Shown here: piece after piece, positions 45,810 to 57,703 of the stretch
Position numbering within the stretch: the first letter of the stretch is position 1
How the letters are laid out: every line of letters begins with the position of its first letter
Assembly: GCA_022661535.1 (NCBI GenBank)
Contig: JAKULF010000001.1
Coordinates: 3,844,001-3,908,000, forward strand
Direction: 5' to 3'
DNA: 64,000 nt
Source: Eutypa lata
Taxonomy: Eukaryota; Ascomycota; Sordariomycetes; Xylariales; Diatrypaceae
Notes under the pieces: model-generated
What the model saw: the letters and a program-made list of their open reading frames with translations, nothing else
Database searches by the model: none
Told to the model about the DNA's origin: nothing
Program-made: the position numbers and the translations under genes

Positions 45810-47729
45810 AGTCCGTCGTGATAGTCGAGAAACCTTAGAGATGAAACGGCTAGAAACAAATGATTGACGTACTAATAGAACTAACGGTGTTGCTTAAACA
45901 GAAGAAGTAGGTTATTGAAGAATGTAAGGTTAAGTGATTGTTTGAAAGAGAATAAAAAGAAGATCAACCCCCTCCACTGAAAAAGTAAGACGCTGCTGAT
46001 ATGACACACAAACTTACTACTTTATCTATTAAAGTTTGCAGATTGAGGTCTGAGTAGTATGATCAAAGTACAAGTCTTTGGTTGATTGATGATGATGGAT
46101 CATAATGTTTCGAGGTTGGGAGTTCAATTGTGGCTGGTGCACCATGGGCTAGAACCTTAAATACAGTATCTATCGGAGTACATTCCTCTTATCGTTATTC
46201 CTGAGGTGTGGCTAAGTATAAACAACTATGGACATTTGATCTTCTAGCTAGTTGTGGCGTAGGTATTTGAGCAACAACTACGAGGTACTTCATACAATAT
46301 GGATAGTACATGTACATAGAAGTACCTTACAGATGTACTTCAGCTTGACTATAACCTTACATGTATGTAGGTGCTAAACTTAATTAATGGGTTTCTTCTT
46401 CTTAGATTTTTATAGGTTCTATACTCATTGTTTAAAACTGTGGCCTTCTGATATGTATTTGTTGCGTGTTGAAGTCCTAAGTACACATCTACATAAGTAC
46501 CTAGGTAGTTTGTTTATCTGATACATGTATGAAGATGCTTTCAAATATCAATATTGCTATCCACGTGCATGTAGTACTAGGTATCCATTATATCACCGTA
46601 CAGAGAGCTTTCGAATGATCTCCCCTATTGTTGCCATGAAGTTATCAATATTGGCAGTATGTAGGTGCATGGATACACGATGTAAACCCAAGATAAGGAC
46701 AAATCTTTGCCTGCGTAGGTACCTAGGTAAGTACTTGAAGAGTTATACTCTGCTTGCCGGGCTCCCTATAACCAGGACAAGAGGCGTATGGATGGGTTGG
46801 TTGGAACCACACGTAGATAGCTAGATGGTCCGTATACATTTGGTCAGGACTACGTAGGTACATAGGTAGTAAATCCAAATATCAAAATCTGTAAATAGAT
46901 ATATAGTTAGGCGTTGCCCTTCCTCCATAGAACCTAGTAATGGAGGTTACGGTAGTGGAAGTGGGTTCGGTGTGACTATTGGCTCTCGGGCCACGCCGCG
47001 GCCGGCATATGAGACGGGGTGATCTTATGACGCAATCCCGAGCGTTGGTAGGACGCTTTATTAAGATACATTAGAGACATACGTATGTAGATTGGAACAC
47101 GAACTCGGAACATGTGCTATTTCGAGGGGCGTCGTAAACAGGATACATTATACTATGTAAGTAAGTAGGCGGGTAGAGTAGCATCAGCGCGAAGTGCCCT
47201 CAGTGCGAGCAGTCGCTTTCTATGTAAATATGGGAGTCATCATCGTCGTTCGTCATCATCGTGTCGTTATCTTCATAAGTCCGTAATAAAGCCCTCCCGA
47301 GTCCCAATCAGCAGAAACCATCCTAGTCTATATATCCAATTGATAGGTCCCCGTTTCGTGTGTAGGACCCTCCACCTCCCTGTCCGACCATGTGCGTGTC
47401 GTCAATACGTATCAACCCCATCATCAATCAAATCCTCGTGTCTCCAGTGCTCTATACAATGTCCCTTCAAGTCATGTCGCCATGCTCTATGTCCGGGGGG
47501 GTGTGTGTCGTGTGCTTATGTAGTAAGAAATCTATGTCCTTTTGCCCTCAGCTTGCTAGCAATCCGTAGGTGAGATGTGTATCATAATATATCGGCGAAA
47601 TAAGAAAGAAAGAAAAGTAGCTTCAAAACCGGTTGTCCGCCCACGTAGAAATAATCGTAACAGTCATGTAGTAGTAGTAGCGCCGCCTCATAAACCATAT
47701 CTATATATATAGCTGGTGGCTGGATGCGC
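45810..47729. other. TAF12 upstream region
   Basis: No supported gene. Palindromic TACCTAGGTA-type motifs near 46497, 46716 and 46850, and GTACATGTAC near 46307. Confidence 0.5.
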
Positions 47730-48668
47730 TCATTCGGAGTCGACATCCATCAATGTCCAATAGGGAAGTTCTCTAGCGAAGACCTCGGCATCGTCCAGGA
47801 TGATCTCGTCATCACTGTTCGGCTCTTTGAGCTCCTCGATGCGCTCAAAGAACTGGCCTGAGAACTGCATGCTGTGGCGGTCAGTCTTGCGTCGCAGCCG
47901 TCGGGTGTTGGTCCCTGTTTCCGGGCCGTCATGATAGGGTAGGATGTCTTCCTTGTCAGAATCGCTCCCGCGCTCGCTGATAGTGCGCTTGCTGATGCTG
48001 CCAGACTTCATGCGTCGTAGTCGACGCTCTGCGCGCCGCTGTTGCAAGTTGCGCCGGAAATCATCGTCGATGTCGCCGTCGCCGTCGTCGTCAGAATCGT
48101 CGTCGAAAGGATTGAGATTCCTAAAATCACTCATGACAGCCGGATCCATGTCCGGCGGCTGCCGCGTACGCGATCTACTGCGATCCGACTCCGGATATTC
48201 AAATTCGGACGGCCTGAGCACGTCAGGGTCGTCGTCATCGCAGTCGTCCGGATCAAAGTCACTTAGCTCCTCAATTGCGAAGGTTGCCTCCGCCACGCTA
48301 GTAGAGGCTGAAGTAGCTTGGGGTGCTGGCTGAGGAACTTCGGGTGGGTCAGATACGGGAGATTGGGGAGGGCTAGCAGATTCTTCCGATTCTTCATCTG
48401 ACGACGCCGACGAGCGTGGCGATATCTCCTCCGGACGAGGGGCCCGGGTATAACTAAATTTGGTTCCGCCTAGAGGGTGGATATTGGACTGGTGGGCCTT
48501 GTGGCGGGAGTTTTTAGCGTGAGGCGGTAGATAGCCATTGCCATTGACATTGATTGCCATGGCGGCTTTACGATTGAACTTAGGCGACGTCGCTGTTGGT
48601 GATTGTGGTGGTGAAGGCGAAGTTGGCCCTGATGATGCCAAATGGGCAACTTTTAAATTTGGCCGCAT
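47730..48668 (-). CDS. Hypothetical acidic, Ser-rich protein
   Basis: Not recognised. The first ATG in frame is at 48668 (the longer open frame starts with GTG), giving 312 residues. Mostly disordered: an N-terminal Ser/Pro region (SSGPTSPSPPQSPTATSP), a Ser/Glu acidic block, several Asp runs (DFDPDDCDDDDPDVL, FDDDSDDDGDGDIDDDF), then a basic helix (RRNLQQRRAERRLRRMKSGS) and a more conserved-looking end (FFERIEELKEPNSDDEIILD, ARELPYWTLMDVDSE). The alternation of acidic runs and basic helix suggests a nuclear or chromatin-associated protein, but that is inference. Stop is TGA. Confidence 0.7.
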   Translation of the reverse strand: MRPNLKVAHLASSGPTSPSPPQSPTATSPKFNRKAAMAINVNGNGYLPPHAKNSRHKAHQSNIHPLGGTKFSYTRAPRPEEISPRSSASSDEESEESASPPQSPVSDPPEVPQPAPQATSASTSVAEATFAIEELSDFDPDDCDDDDPDVLRPSEFEYPESDRSRSRTRQPPDMDPAVMSDFRNLNPFDDDSDDDGDGDIDDDFRRNLQQRRAERRLRRMKSGSISKRTISERGSDSDKEDILPYHDGPETGTNTRRLRRKTDRHSMQFSGQFFERIEELKEPNSDDEIILDDAEVFARELPYWTLMDVDSE

Positions 48669-51600
48669 CTTTGTCGGTGCTAACCTGAAGGGATTTGACT
48701 CCCCGCAAATGATGAGATCTCTTAACACCTTATCGTATCACACTCAATGTGGGGTAAGGTCGGAGGCAAGAAAATCAAGTGGTTCGAATCAAGGTGTCGT
48801 CAGCACCCAGAGTAACCTCCAACGTGGAGATGCAAATGGGCTACGAAAAGAAAATGGATTCCGGTGATTTGTCATGATAATCCAGTGAGGGACAAGTCAG
48901 GTAATAGCCTCGTAGCACCGCAATTCCTCCACAATTGCGATGGAATTGGGTTCGTGAACAGGGTCAAATAAATTGAAAGATGGCGGCGGTGAGTCGTGGT
49001 GGTGGTGGTGGTAGTATTGGCGTCCCAATTGACTTAGTAAGCAATTGGAGTCGATACTATATTCAAAGATAGATGGGAATACTACTCGAGATGAGATCGC
49101 TCTCTATCCCGAAGTATCGACCTCCCTCTCTTTCCGTCTCGCGGGGACTGATCTCAAAATTCTTGGAATTTCGAGAGAACGGATGGGGGAAGGATGATGA
49201 CCGGTTGAATTGCTGGCCGGGTGTTTCAAAACGGGCCTTTATCAATGGGCGACAGCAGAATAGGTAGGCAGGCAATCAGTTAAGTAGCTCAAATTTTTGG
49301 ATGCCGAGCTAAGAAGGCGAATCCTATGCGGTAGGACAAAACGCAAGTGTTGGGGGCGACAGCACGAACAATAAATATATACCAGTCCCGGTTCGATATT
49401 ATACGCACGGAAAAATAGGGGTGCGGACTCACACAGATAAGCAGAGAAAGAAAGAAAAAATAGTGAATAAGTACGAAAAAAAAAAGTTTCTCGTCCCTCA
49501 GCCTATGTCGGAGGATTTCGCGGCCATAGGCTGGGTTTGGGCAGCAACGCTCCCAGGACTCCCCGGTTACTACGCATTGTAGTATAGCAAGTTGGCCCAG
49601 AGAAATTGCGACAGGTATTCCAAGTAGACGGCATGAGGCATAGAGAAGTAAGACGGTGAATAAATGACTATTTTCAGCAGTCAACAAAGAACAAAGAGGA
49701 GCTGACACGGTGAAAGGATGGCAGTATGGGATGTACTTCAAAATGAGTTGTCACTTTAACGCGGTATCTGGCACTTAATCTTGGAAGCCGCTGTGAATTG
49801 GATTCGCGGGCAAGCAGGCAGGCTCTCGGCCAGGGCGGGATATGGTTACCTACTTCCCACTACCTCAGGCTACCTTTGGCGTATCACGTCGAGACGACGG
49901 CAGCAGGACTGCATTGGAGTGGGATGGTCAAGAATTAGACGTGGAGTCGGGTAGACAGCATTGGGGCCACTTGCGCCCAATGATTGAAAAACAATGGGGA
50001 TTATCGGCTGCAAGACGGTGAGAAAGGGGAAAGATAGAAAACGTAGTGGAGTGGGAGAAAATGCTGCGCTTGGCTCGCTGTCTACCTGTAGGATCCGGGC
50101 GTTAGGGTAGTTTTCCCACGGGTTCTGCATGAGGATAGTGCCGTCGGTTATGCGAGTCCTGTGTTTGTGTTTGTGTATGTGCCTATATGTGCATTGCGTC
50201 GCTTTTTTGTTCTAATAAAGCAAGTCGTTCCCGTGTCATGGACAACTATTACTCGCCTCTGTTACAATCTTTTTATTTTTTTATTTTTTGCCACCACAAT
50301 GTGAGAGCCAAGGAAACGTCATGGTGCTTACCTTTCAATACATTTCCTTGGCCGGAGTTGCATCCGATTTCTCTTGATTTGAGCCCGACCGTGTGGGGTC
50401 CGGGAGTGCTACTTATCGGCTCGCTCTACGTTCCCGAAAGTGTAGGTATGTAGATATGTAGGCAGGCAGATTGACTATAAGCTTGTTTTTAGGCTACGAT
50501 CTGTTGAAGGCAAAAATGACACATCTCGATCCTATTGCTCTTTTAAAACCGGCCGCTATAGTGACAAGCACTCCCATTTGCTAGAACCTCTAAGATTTCT
50601 TTTGGCTAGCTCGACAATTTATCGACATAAATTGAGCCTATTATACATGCTATATAGTTAGGTATATTAATCAAATCTTCATTGGGTTATACTTAGAAGT
50701 ACTATGCAAGTAATCCTTTAAAATGCTTTCCAATGACCATACTTTTCATGATGCTATCATAGAGACCAAGCCCCGTCTTCGTTTACAGCTCACCTACCTA
50801 TATCATCCTCAGCGACGCATCATAAAGCGGTTCCTCATCTTACATCATGACGGTGATGTCGACCTGTTCGGATATCTAGACCATGGCGTGCAAGGCGGTC
50901 ACCAACGGGATGCCCACGGACAGGTTCCACCTGTTTTGTAGTGGTAGTAAGTAACTACTTAGAATATACCCAAACGCAACCATTGCGGGCCGAAAACACC
51001 GGCAAATTCGTAACGGCATCTCCGAACAAGCCCTCAACCGTGTCCGGCCTCGGCGTCCGTGCTTCTCCATAGATGCCGCCGTGCCCACGGTTACCGGGAT
51101 GGACTATGTGGCTCTTCCTTGAATAGTTTAGTCCTTGGGAAAGAAGACGGGCTAGTGTACCCGCTGCGGAAGCTCCCTTTTATCCTTAACGGTTTATCAT
51201 GGTTGCGAGATTCAAACCCGTCGTTCATCGTGAACTTCAAGTCAGGCCAAGGCCGTTTCTTTAGGACATCGTGAGGTTATATTAGTGCCTGTATCAAACT
51301 CGTTCTATTTTATATACTAACAACCAACCCATTTAATCGAATCTGTTGGTTTCAACTACATGTATTGTGCGCTGAAAGATGCTAGTATTAAATTCTTTGA
51401 GAAACGACTCCCACCTCACTGTAGTTATCAGAAGAGGGGTCAGCCACTCGAGCAAGCCACTCAAGCCACATGGAGGGGTAGTAAGTACATACACATGTAC
51501 CTCGTTTGTACCGGTTGCCAGAGGCGTGTTCGTGTTGAATGTCAACATATCCAGCTTGCCTTAGACTAGTTACCAACCAACGAAGAAGCCTTTTTAGAAA

Positions 51601-51730
51601 TTGGTTGGAATCAAGTTCAGCTTGTCAGAAGTTTACTTCATAATATATCGCTTTCTCTAAAGCCACCTAACACCGGTCACACAGAGAGGCTCCTCTTCCC
51701 TAATCCAAATACCCACTCCGCAATTACACC
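48669..51730. other. 3-kb divergent promoter region
   Basis: Separates the acidic protein (-) and Spc34 (+). ORFs such as 49289-49741 (-) and 50723-50941 (+) have no recognisable features. Nothing else supported. Confidence 0.5.
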
Positions 51731-52597
51731 ATGTCACTCCTATCGGCGCACTTTGAGCAGATCGCCATATCATGCCAGGGCATTGACAGCCTACCGTACG
51801 TTAATTGAGACGAGTTAAATACATGAAATGTTCTCACAACTAACGAGTGGACAAATGACCGCAGATTTCCACCCCCAAAGATCTTCACCAATGCCCTCCT
51901 CGCCAACCACGACATCACCTCCCTGATCCGCGACACGGAAGCCCACGAGCGAGCCCTATTCTCGGTCCCACCACCTCCGCCGCCTCCCACCGCTACGCCC
52001 CAGCCCGCCTCGGATCCGACGAAGCAGTCCTCCTCGTCGCGGCGGCAGACCGTCTTCAACGTCGCCTCGGGCGAGGTCACCACCGCTGCTAGCAGCACGG
52101 GAGGTCGCAGTACTGGAGGAGCGCCGCGGCGACACACGGCGGTCGCCGCTGTCCTGGGCGGCGATCTGCACGAGCAGATCCGGCGCAGCGAGAGGAAGCG
52201 CGGAGGTAGTAAAGAGAACGATGTGGTGGACGTCGAGGTCCTGCTACGGAGCGCCGAGAAGCTGTGCGGCGTCTACCCGCTTCCCGGGGCGCTAGAGCGC
52301 ATCCCGGCGCAGCGATCAAAATACGCGCACAGCCGGAGCACGCTCGCTTACTACGAGGCTAAGGTCAGCGAGCAGGCGGAGGCCCTGGGACGCATGAACA
52401 AGGATCATTGGATGGACGAGGATGAAGACGAGGATGAGGATGAGGACGTGGATGATAAAGACGGCGGAGAGATCGTCACGGAAGAGGACTTGAGGAGGGA
52501 GGAGGATGAGGTGCGGGAGTTGGAGAAAAAGAAGAAGGAACTGCAGGAAACACTGCGAGCTATGGAGAAAGACCTTGGCGGATTAATGAACATGTGA
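51731..52597 (+). CDS. spc34: DASH complex subunit Spc34
   Basis: Outer-kinetochore DASH/Dam1 complex subunit that couples kinetochores to microtubules; fungus-specific. Exon 1 (51731-51795) encodes MSLLSAHFEQIAISCQGIDS plus LP. A 69-nt intron leads in phase 2 to exon 2 (51865-52597), starting FPPPKIFTNALLANHDITSL. Predicted 265 residues, the usual fungal size. Family features: the IRDTEAHERALFSVPPPPPP segment, RRQTVFNVASGEVTT, then AVAAVLGGDLHEQIRR, LLRSAEKLCGVYPLPGALER and a C-terminal coiled coil (EVRELEKKKKELQETLRAME). A strongly acidic Glu/Asp run precedes the coiled coil. Confidence 0.9.
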
Positions 52598-52764
52598 TGA
52601 TGAGCTTCTAGCACCTACTATGATACCCCCAAAACTACCAGAGATTCACCACAGAGGAACGCCCGTACCGTCACGAAAACTTCCTCCCATCGAATAACCG
52701 TTTTCCCTCCACTCTATGGACTAACACAACAACACCATACTCCGCAAGTCACTATTTCTTCCCC

Positions 52765-53547
52765 TCAGCACTGCTCTCCGCCAGGTGTGCATGCCGCACC
52801 CGTCGCCCCCTGGGGGTTCTCTCCCGCCTTAACCCTCACGAACTGCTCCAAGAACGCCTGCGGGTCCTGCGCGCCATCGATCGTGTACTTCCCATTGATG
52901 GTGAAGTTCGGGACGCCGTGGATACCCTTCGCATAAGCCTCATCGACCTCAGCGTCGACCTCGGGGCCGCCCTTCCCACCATCGAGCCAATCTCCAGCCT
53001 CGGCGCGATCAAGCCCGGCGCCCTCGGCGGCCTGCAGCAGCGTCTCGCGCGAGGTGATGTCGCCGTTCTGCTCGAAGTAGAGGCGGAACAGCTCGGCCAC
53101 GACGCGGTTCTCGACGTCGTTGCCCTTGGCCTTGCCCAGCTGGATCAGCCGGTGCGAGTCCCGCGTGTTCCCCGTCCGGCTGTCGAAGCTGAACCCGATT
53201 CCCTCCTCGCGCCCGACTAGCGCCAGCCGCTGCGTCATGGCGCGCCACGCGTCCGGCCCGAACCGCTGGCTCAGCCGCTCCCGGAGCGGTATACTCGCTG
53301 CTGGTGCCGTCGGGTCCAGGTAGAATGGGTGCCAGCTGATGGTAAAGACGTCATCCCGCCCGGCTGGGAATGCCGCGCGGTAGAGATCGATGGCTCGGTC
53401 GAGCCGCCTCTTGCCCACGTAGCACTGGATTATTGTTATCAGAGCGTTAGCGACAAGTCATTCGTCATGTCCATAGCTCGCTAGCAGCATATGACGTACC
53501 CATGGGCAGACTGTATCCGACACGATCTTAATGTTGAAGATGGTCAT
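52765..53547 (-). CDS. DsbA-family (FrnE-like) thiol oxidoreductase
   Basis: Thioredoxin-fold protein with a DsbA-type helical insertion. Exon 1 (53547-53500) encodes MTIFNIKIVSDTVCPW. A 75-nt intron splits the active-site motif exactly, and exon 2 (53424-52765) continues CYVGKRRLDRAIDLYR. The reassembled CPWC is the redox-active motif. 235 residues, normal for FrnE-like proteins. The helical domain includes LGKAKGNDVENRVVAELFRL and DITSRETLLQAAEGAGLDRA. The cis-Pro loop is GIHGVPNFTINGKYTIDGAQ. The C-terminus has an extra Cys pair (ACTPGGEQC). No signal peptide, so likely cytosolic; the substrate is unknown. Ends in TGA. Confidence 0.9.
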
Positions 53548-55357
53548 GATGTTTTGAGTCTAGTCACCTAATAATTACAGAGTCTTTCTGATTCATAAGC
53601 TACAATTAAGTTGCACAAGTTAACTTGAATCGAAATGAAGTAAAAAAAATGTTCTTGGGATCATATCTATTGACTTCTACCGTTAGGAGTTAGTTACTTA
53701 CCTGCGTGTTTCAATTGATTACGTCGAAGAATGTAGAATGATGCGAATGCTTACAAATCTTCACTCACTTTAACCCCGGTTTCCGTCGCACTCTAGCTTT
53801 ACCCCGAGCCATCTCCAAAATACCCGCCGACCTAGGTATGTTAGGTTAAGTAACCAGCGCTCACCGGACGAGCTTAACGTCAACGGAATAATACCCCGTG
53901 TACCTTACATACTCCCAACTCATGATAATCACTTTGCGACTACCATTTTCAACCCAACATCAGGTGGTAGGTATAGGCTAGAAGGAACCAGATAGATAGT
54001 ACGGAAGTGATGTCTGAACTGGAGCTTGGCTTAAGGAGATTATCAAGTGTTTCGTTGTCGACGCCTATTAAAGAGGACTTCACGTAGCGCTATGCATAGG
54101 TAATAGTTGTGATGGTTTGAGTGGTCAGAGCTGGACTTTTCCATGATGGGATGTATTATTCAAATTTGTGTGCTTCGAGAGACCTGATGAGAACCTCAGG
54201 CGATGGCACGTCGCTAGGTAATAATAATTAATGTCCAGCCCACCTCTACCCCATGTTGCCCGTTCCAATCCATTCCCGTCGACCTTTGGGCTACCTATTA
54301 CTCCTATATTATCAATCAGAGAGCGGCCTCTATGTAAAATCCAGTTTGGAACCGATTGGTGGATATGTTTGATTGCTTGTTGATGTAGATAGATAGCCCA
54401 GAACTTGTTTTGGGGGATGTATTGGTTTAGGATCAGGGATCAGAACAACCCGCGTAGGAGGTCTATCAATATGGTATATACACTTGTTTTGTAACTTCTT
54501 TGCTAATATTTGTGCGTGTGCCGCGTAAACTTACCTTAACCAGTGGCAAGGACCTGACGATAGAAGGGCACTTTCCTCTAAAGGAACTACTACTTCCTAC
54601 CAAAGAGACTTCCCTAGAGTTAAATGTAGATCCCCTTGGTAACTGCTCTTCTATGAATTCGCCCTTACCTCATAGGATTGGGAATACTAGTCAGAAATGA
54701 CGAAACAACGAATGAACCTAAGCTCCCACCCAGCTTTTCACTTTACAATTTGTATGATGACTGTAGCTGTGGTTAGGGATCTGGGGATATAGTCGTGCCC
54801 AGGAATATAACTTGTCCCATATAATTCTTTAGGTGTCATATTTTGATGTTACCTTTCACCAGGTTAGTCCGTTAGTCTTCCGCACTGCTGGCAATATATG
54901 CCACGTAGTGTTTGACGGGAAATGCGGTAAGCTTAATATTAAGTTTATAAGCTCGTATTAGCACTATATTGTGGAAAGTAGTGAACGTCACCTTATCAAT
55001 AATTCTCACAAGCATATGGTGTATGAAACCTACCCCTAGATAATAAAATGTGCGATGATAAACTTCATTGACCAGGCACCCAAGGTTTGAGGACTTCTAC
55101 TAGGTAGTGGGAGGAACGTTTACTCAACACTTTGCTAAAATATCTCTTACTGCAGCGGATGCACCAGACCTTCACTAAATTCAACGCGAAACCTATCTAA
55201 ACGCTATGTTCCTACTTATATGATTTGCCCGACGGAAACCTTACCCAATGTATCCGAAAACTAGGTTGAGGGCATATATTTAAGAGCTGCTGCGATTCAA
55301 AGCAGGGCTGCTCACCAATCACCACTTCAATATTCCCCAATCGTACCAAGAACGACA
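53548..55357. other. Divergent promoter region
   Basis: No supported gene. A TATATTTAA near 55275 lies about 80 bases before the next start. A 66-codon ORF (54500-54700) has no recognisable features. Confidence 0.5.
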
Positions 55358-56320
55358 ATGGTGGCAAAGGCCCCCGACGATGACCCCGAAGCTACCCCTC
55401 CTCCTTCGTCTTGCGGTGTAGGGAACGACATAGGCAATGGAAATATGGCTCCTAGCTGCACTGGCAAGATGCTCTCAGCTAGCGGTGAATGGCTCTACGA
55501 TCCTAAGAAGGGGTCGATTCAATTCGTCTTTGTCCCGGAGCATAACGGAGCCGGGAAAACGGGGACGCTACCTTGGTATGCCCAGATGTCTATCCAGTGC
55601 CACGACGTTCCGCGTTTGATGCGCGAAGGCCTTCATTGGACATCTGCCAACCTCATCCAAGAGGAAGGATACGTCACAGACTACGATTATAAGGACAAGC
55701 CCTTGTACCGGAGTAATAAGACCAAGTTCATCAATACACGGGTTTTATTCCTGGCAGACCGGCAGGCGCCTGCGCGGTGGACTTCCTACCTGCATGTTCA
55801 TGCCACTTCACTCGATATCATCCGAAACTTCAGATTAAGCGACTTATGCATGAACATGGTCCAGTCGGTGACGGCTGATACTGCCAGTTCGCAGCGTATA
55901 TACCAATTTCAAGCATGCAACCAGCAGGAGAATTTCAACGCGATATATGACGACATGCCGATGGAAGGGTGGTGGCCCTGGCCGAGAAAAGGGGGGCAAG
56001 AAATCAAGGAGCCGGAAGCCAAGGAACGAGAAACTGAGAAACCAGAAGATGGGGATTTCGAGATGCCCTGCATCCCCCGTTATGTGCGGATGCATAAGCC
56101 CATGGCTGCTTTAACTGTCATAACGTTGCTTTCGATTTTTGGGATGTATCCTTCAGATTTTGTCTTATTTCTTTTGGAAAGACTCTGTATTGGAGCATTT
56201 ATATTGGCCATATCGTTGGCTGTCGAGTTCATCACCTTTTCTGATACTTCAGCTTTAGCTTTAGCATCTGATATCCGACGTCTTAGTACCTATTTGATAA
56301 CTGATCTTTTAAGTCCTTAG
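55358..56320 (+). CDS. Hypothetical membrane-anchored protein
   Basis: Not recognised. Single exon, ATG at 55358 with a TATA-like element about 80 bases upstream; 320 residues to TAG, followed two codons later by a second TAG. Residues 1-240 look soluble (GSIQFVFVPEHNGAGKTGTL, DVPRLMREGLHWTSANLIQE, FINTRVLFLADRQAPARWTS). A charged Lys/Glu stretch (KEPEAKERETEKPEDG) follows, then two closely spaced hydrophobic segments near residues 250-290 (MAALTVITLLSIFGMYPSDF, ERLCIGAFILAISLAVEFIT). This suggests a cytosolic domain with a C-terminal membrane anchor. AT-rich flanks. Confidence 0.6.
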   Translation: MVAKAPDDDPEATPPPSSCGVGNDIGNGNMAPSCTGKMLSASGEWLYDPKKGSIQFVFVPEHNGAGKTGTLPWYAQMSIQCHDVPRLMREGLHWTSANLIQEEGYVTDYDYKDKPLYRSNKTKFINTRVLFLADRQAPARWTSYLHVHATSLDIIRNFRLSDLCMNMVQSVTADTASSQRIYQFQACNQQENFNAIYDDMPMEGWWPWPRKGGQEIKEPEAKERETEKPEDGDFEMPCIPRYVRMHKPMAALTVITLLSIFGMYPSDFVLFLLERLCIGAFILAISLAVEFITFSDTSALALASDIRRLSTYLITDLLSP

Positions 56321-57703
56321 TTTTAGTTTATTTTGGTTATGAAATGAATTTATTTAGTATTAATTGAACTATTGTTTTTTTAAACAACCCCCCCCCAAAA
56401 AAACCAACGTATGTTGGTAATATGCAATAAATAAGGGCTATTATTGTTACATTACAAACACGGAATCGTCATTCAGTTACTGATAATAAGGTTATACATA
56501 ATATTGATTTGTGATATGTATTAAGAGTGGAATATTATGATATACCTAGGTATTTGAAAACACCGTTGTCTAGCGTCCCAACGCTCTTATGACAAGCTTA
56601 ACTACAGTATCTGAATTCTAAAGAACTAGTGTAGTATTCTCGTGTTGTAGGAAGTAAGCAGGCTCACTAGATTATAGCTTTATAAGGCGGGCAAAGAAGG
56701 GATATGTTAATATTGGCAATGGGCTCGGGACAAGCTAATGATAGGGATGCTTTTTGCTGAAGGCTATTCAAATATGTTTTACGATGTATGGCAATGGAAG
56801 GCTGATAAAACAATACAGTAATGCATTAATAGACTATATTGAACTATCTCATTGTCTCATTGGTCTGCGCTTCGCTCAATTAACATGTTCTACCACACAG
56901 GCCTCTATCACGAGGTTGGTGTCTTGCACCGCTACATTCGTGTAAGGGCTACATCGATTCCCCGTGTGACAATTCAATTTTACGTTTAATCTTAGATTGA
57001 CGATTTACACAATGTTTATATTTGTCAGCAGCTAAGACCTAAGGTATCAATGAGAAGGCAGTAGCAAAGTGTATCAGGCTATATCTAGCCACGGATTTCT
57101 ACATAGAGTAGAATACACACTAAACTTCCCGGTAGTAGCTGACATATCTTTCATAAATTAACTATTTGAGAACATGGCGCGATAACAATCTGGTTGCAGG
57201 AGATGTTGATTATGCATCTCAACAGTAAGCCCTTTTGGGGGCCATAGTCGGCACATTAGTGAATGCTATTTTAAATATTTAAACCGCCAGCCTTAAGAAG
57301 TTCCATATAAGTCCTACATGATTATGTTGTCGAATAACTTTATTTTTAGAACGGATCCCATAGCCCTATCCTTTATGATGGCAAGTCCTTCGCCAATGTT
57401 GCGTTTCAGAACAGGTAACAGTGCAGCTTGCATATATGGCTGCTGGCGTAAGACTCCTCAGGACCATGACACATAAGACCACGGACAAGGTTCTGGTGCC
57501 GAACATCTCTTATCTCTACTTATTTAATCAATGATTCCTGAGACTCTCCATAGTCTCGAATGTAATATCTTTGTAGATCTATTGATTAAGACAAGCTAGA
57601 CTCCTAGTTGTCATTCCTTTTCCTTGACCATCCTTTCTACACCATTTGATTTCTCTTTGGCATTATATTCCTATCCAGTTTGTTGTTCAAATAAAGACTC
57701 AAC
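56321..57703. other. AT-rich intergenic region
   Basis: No supported gene; a C8-9 run followed by an A run near 56388-56402. Confidence 0.5.

Noticed and set aside
48770..48800. B-box-like GGTTCGAATC as a tRNA gene
   Set aside because: No A box at tRNA spacing and no cloverleaf.
49289..49741. 150-codon minus ORF in the divergent promoter region
   Set aside because: Composition and lack of motifs resemble random open sequence.
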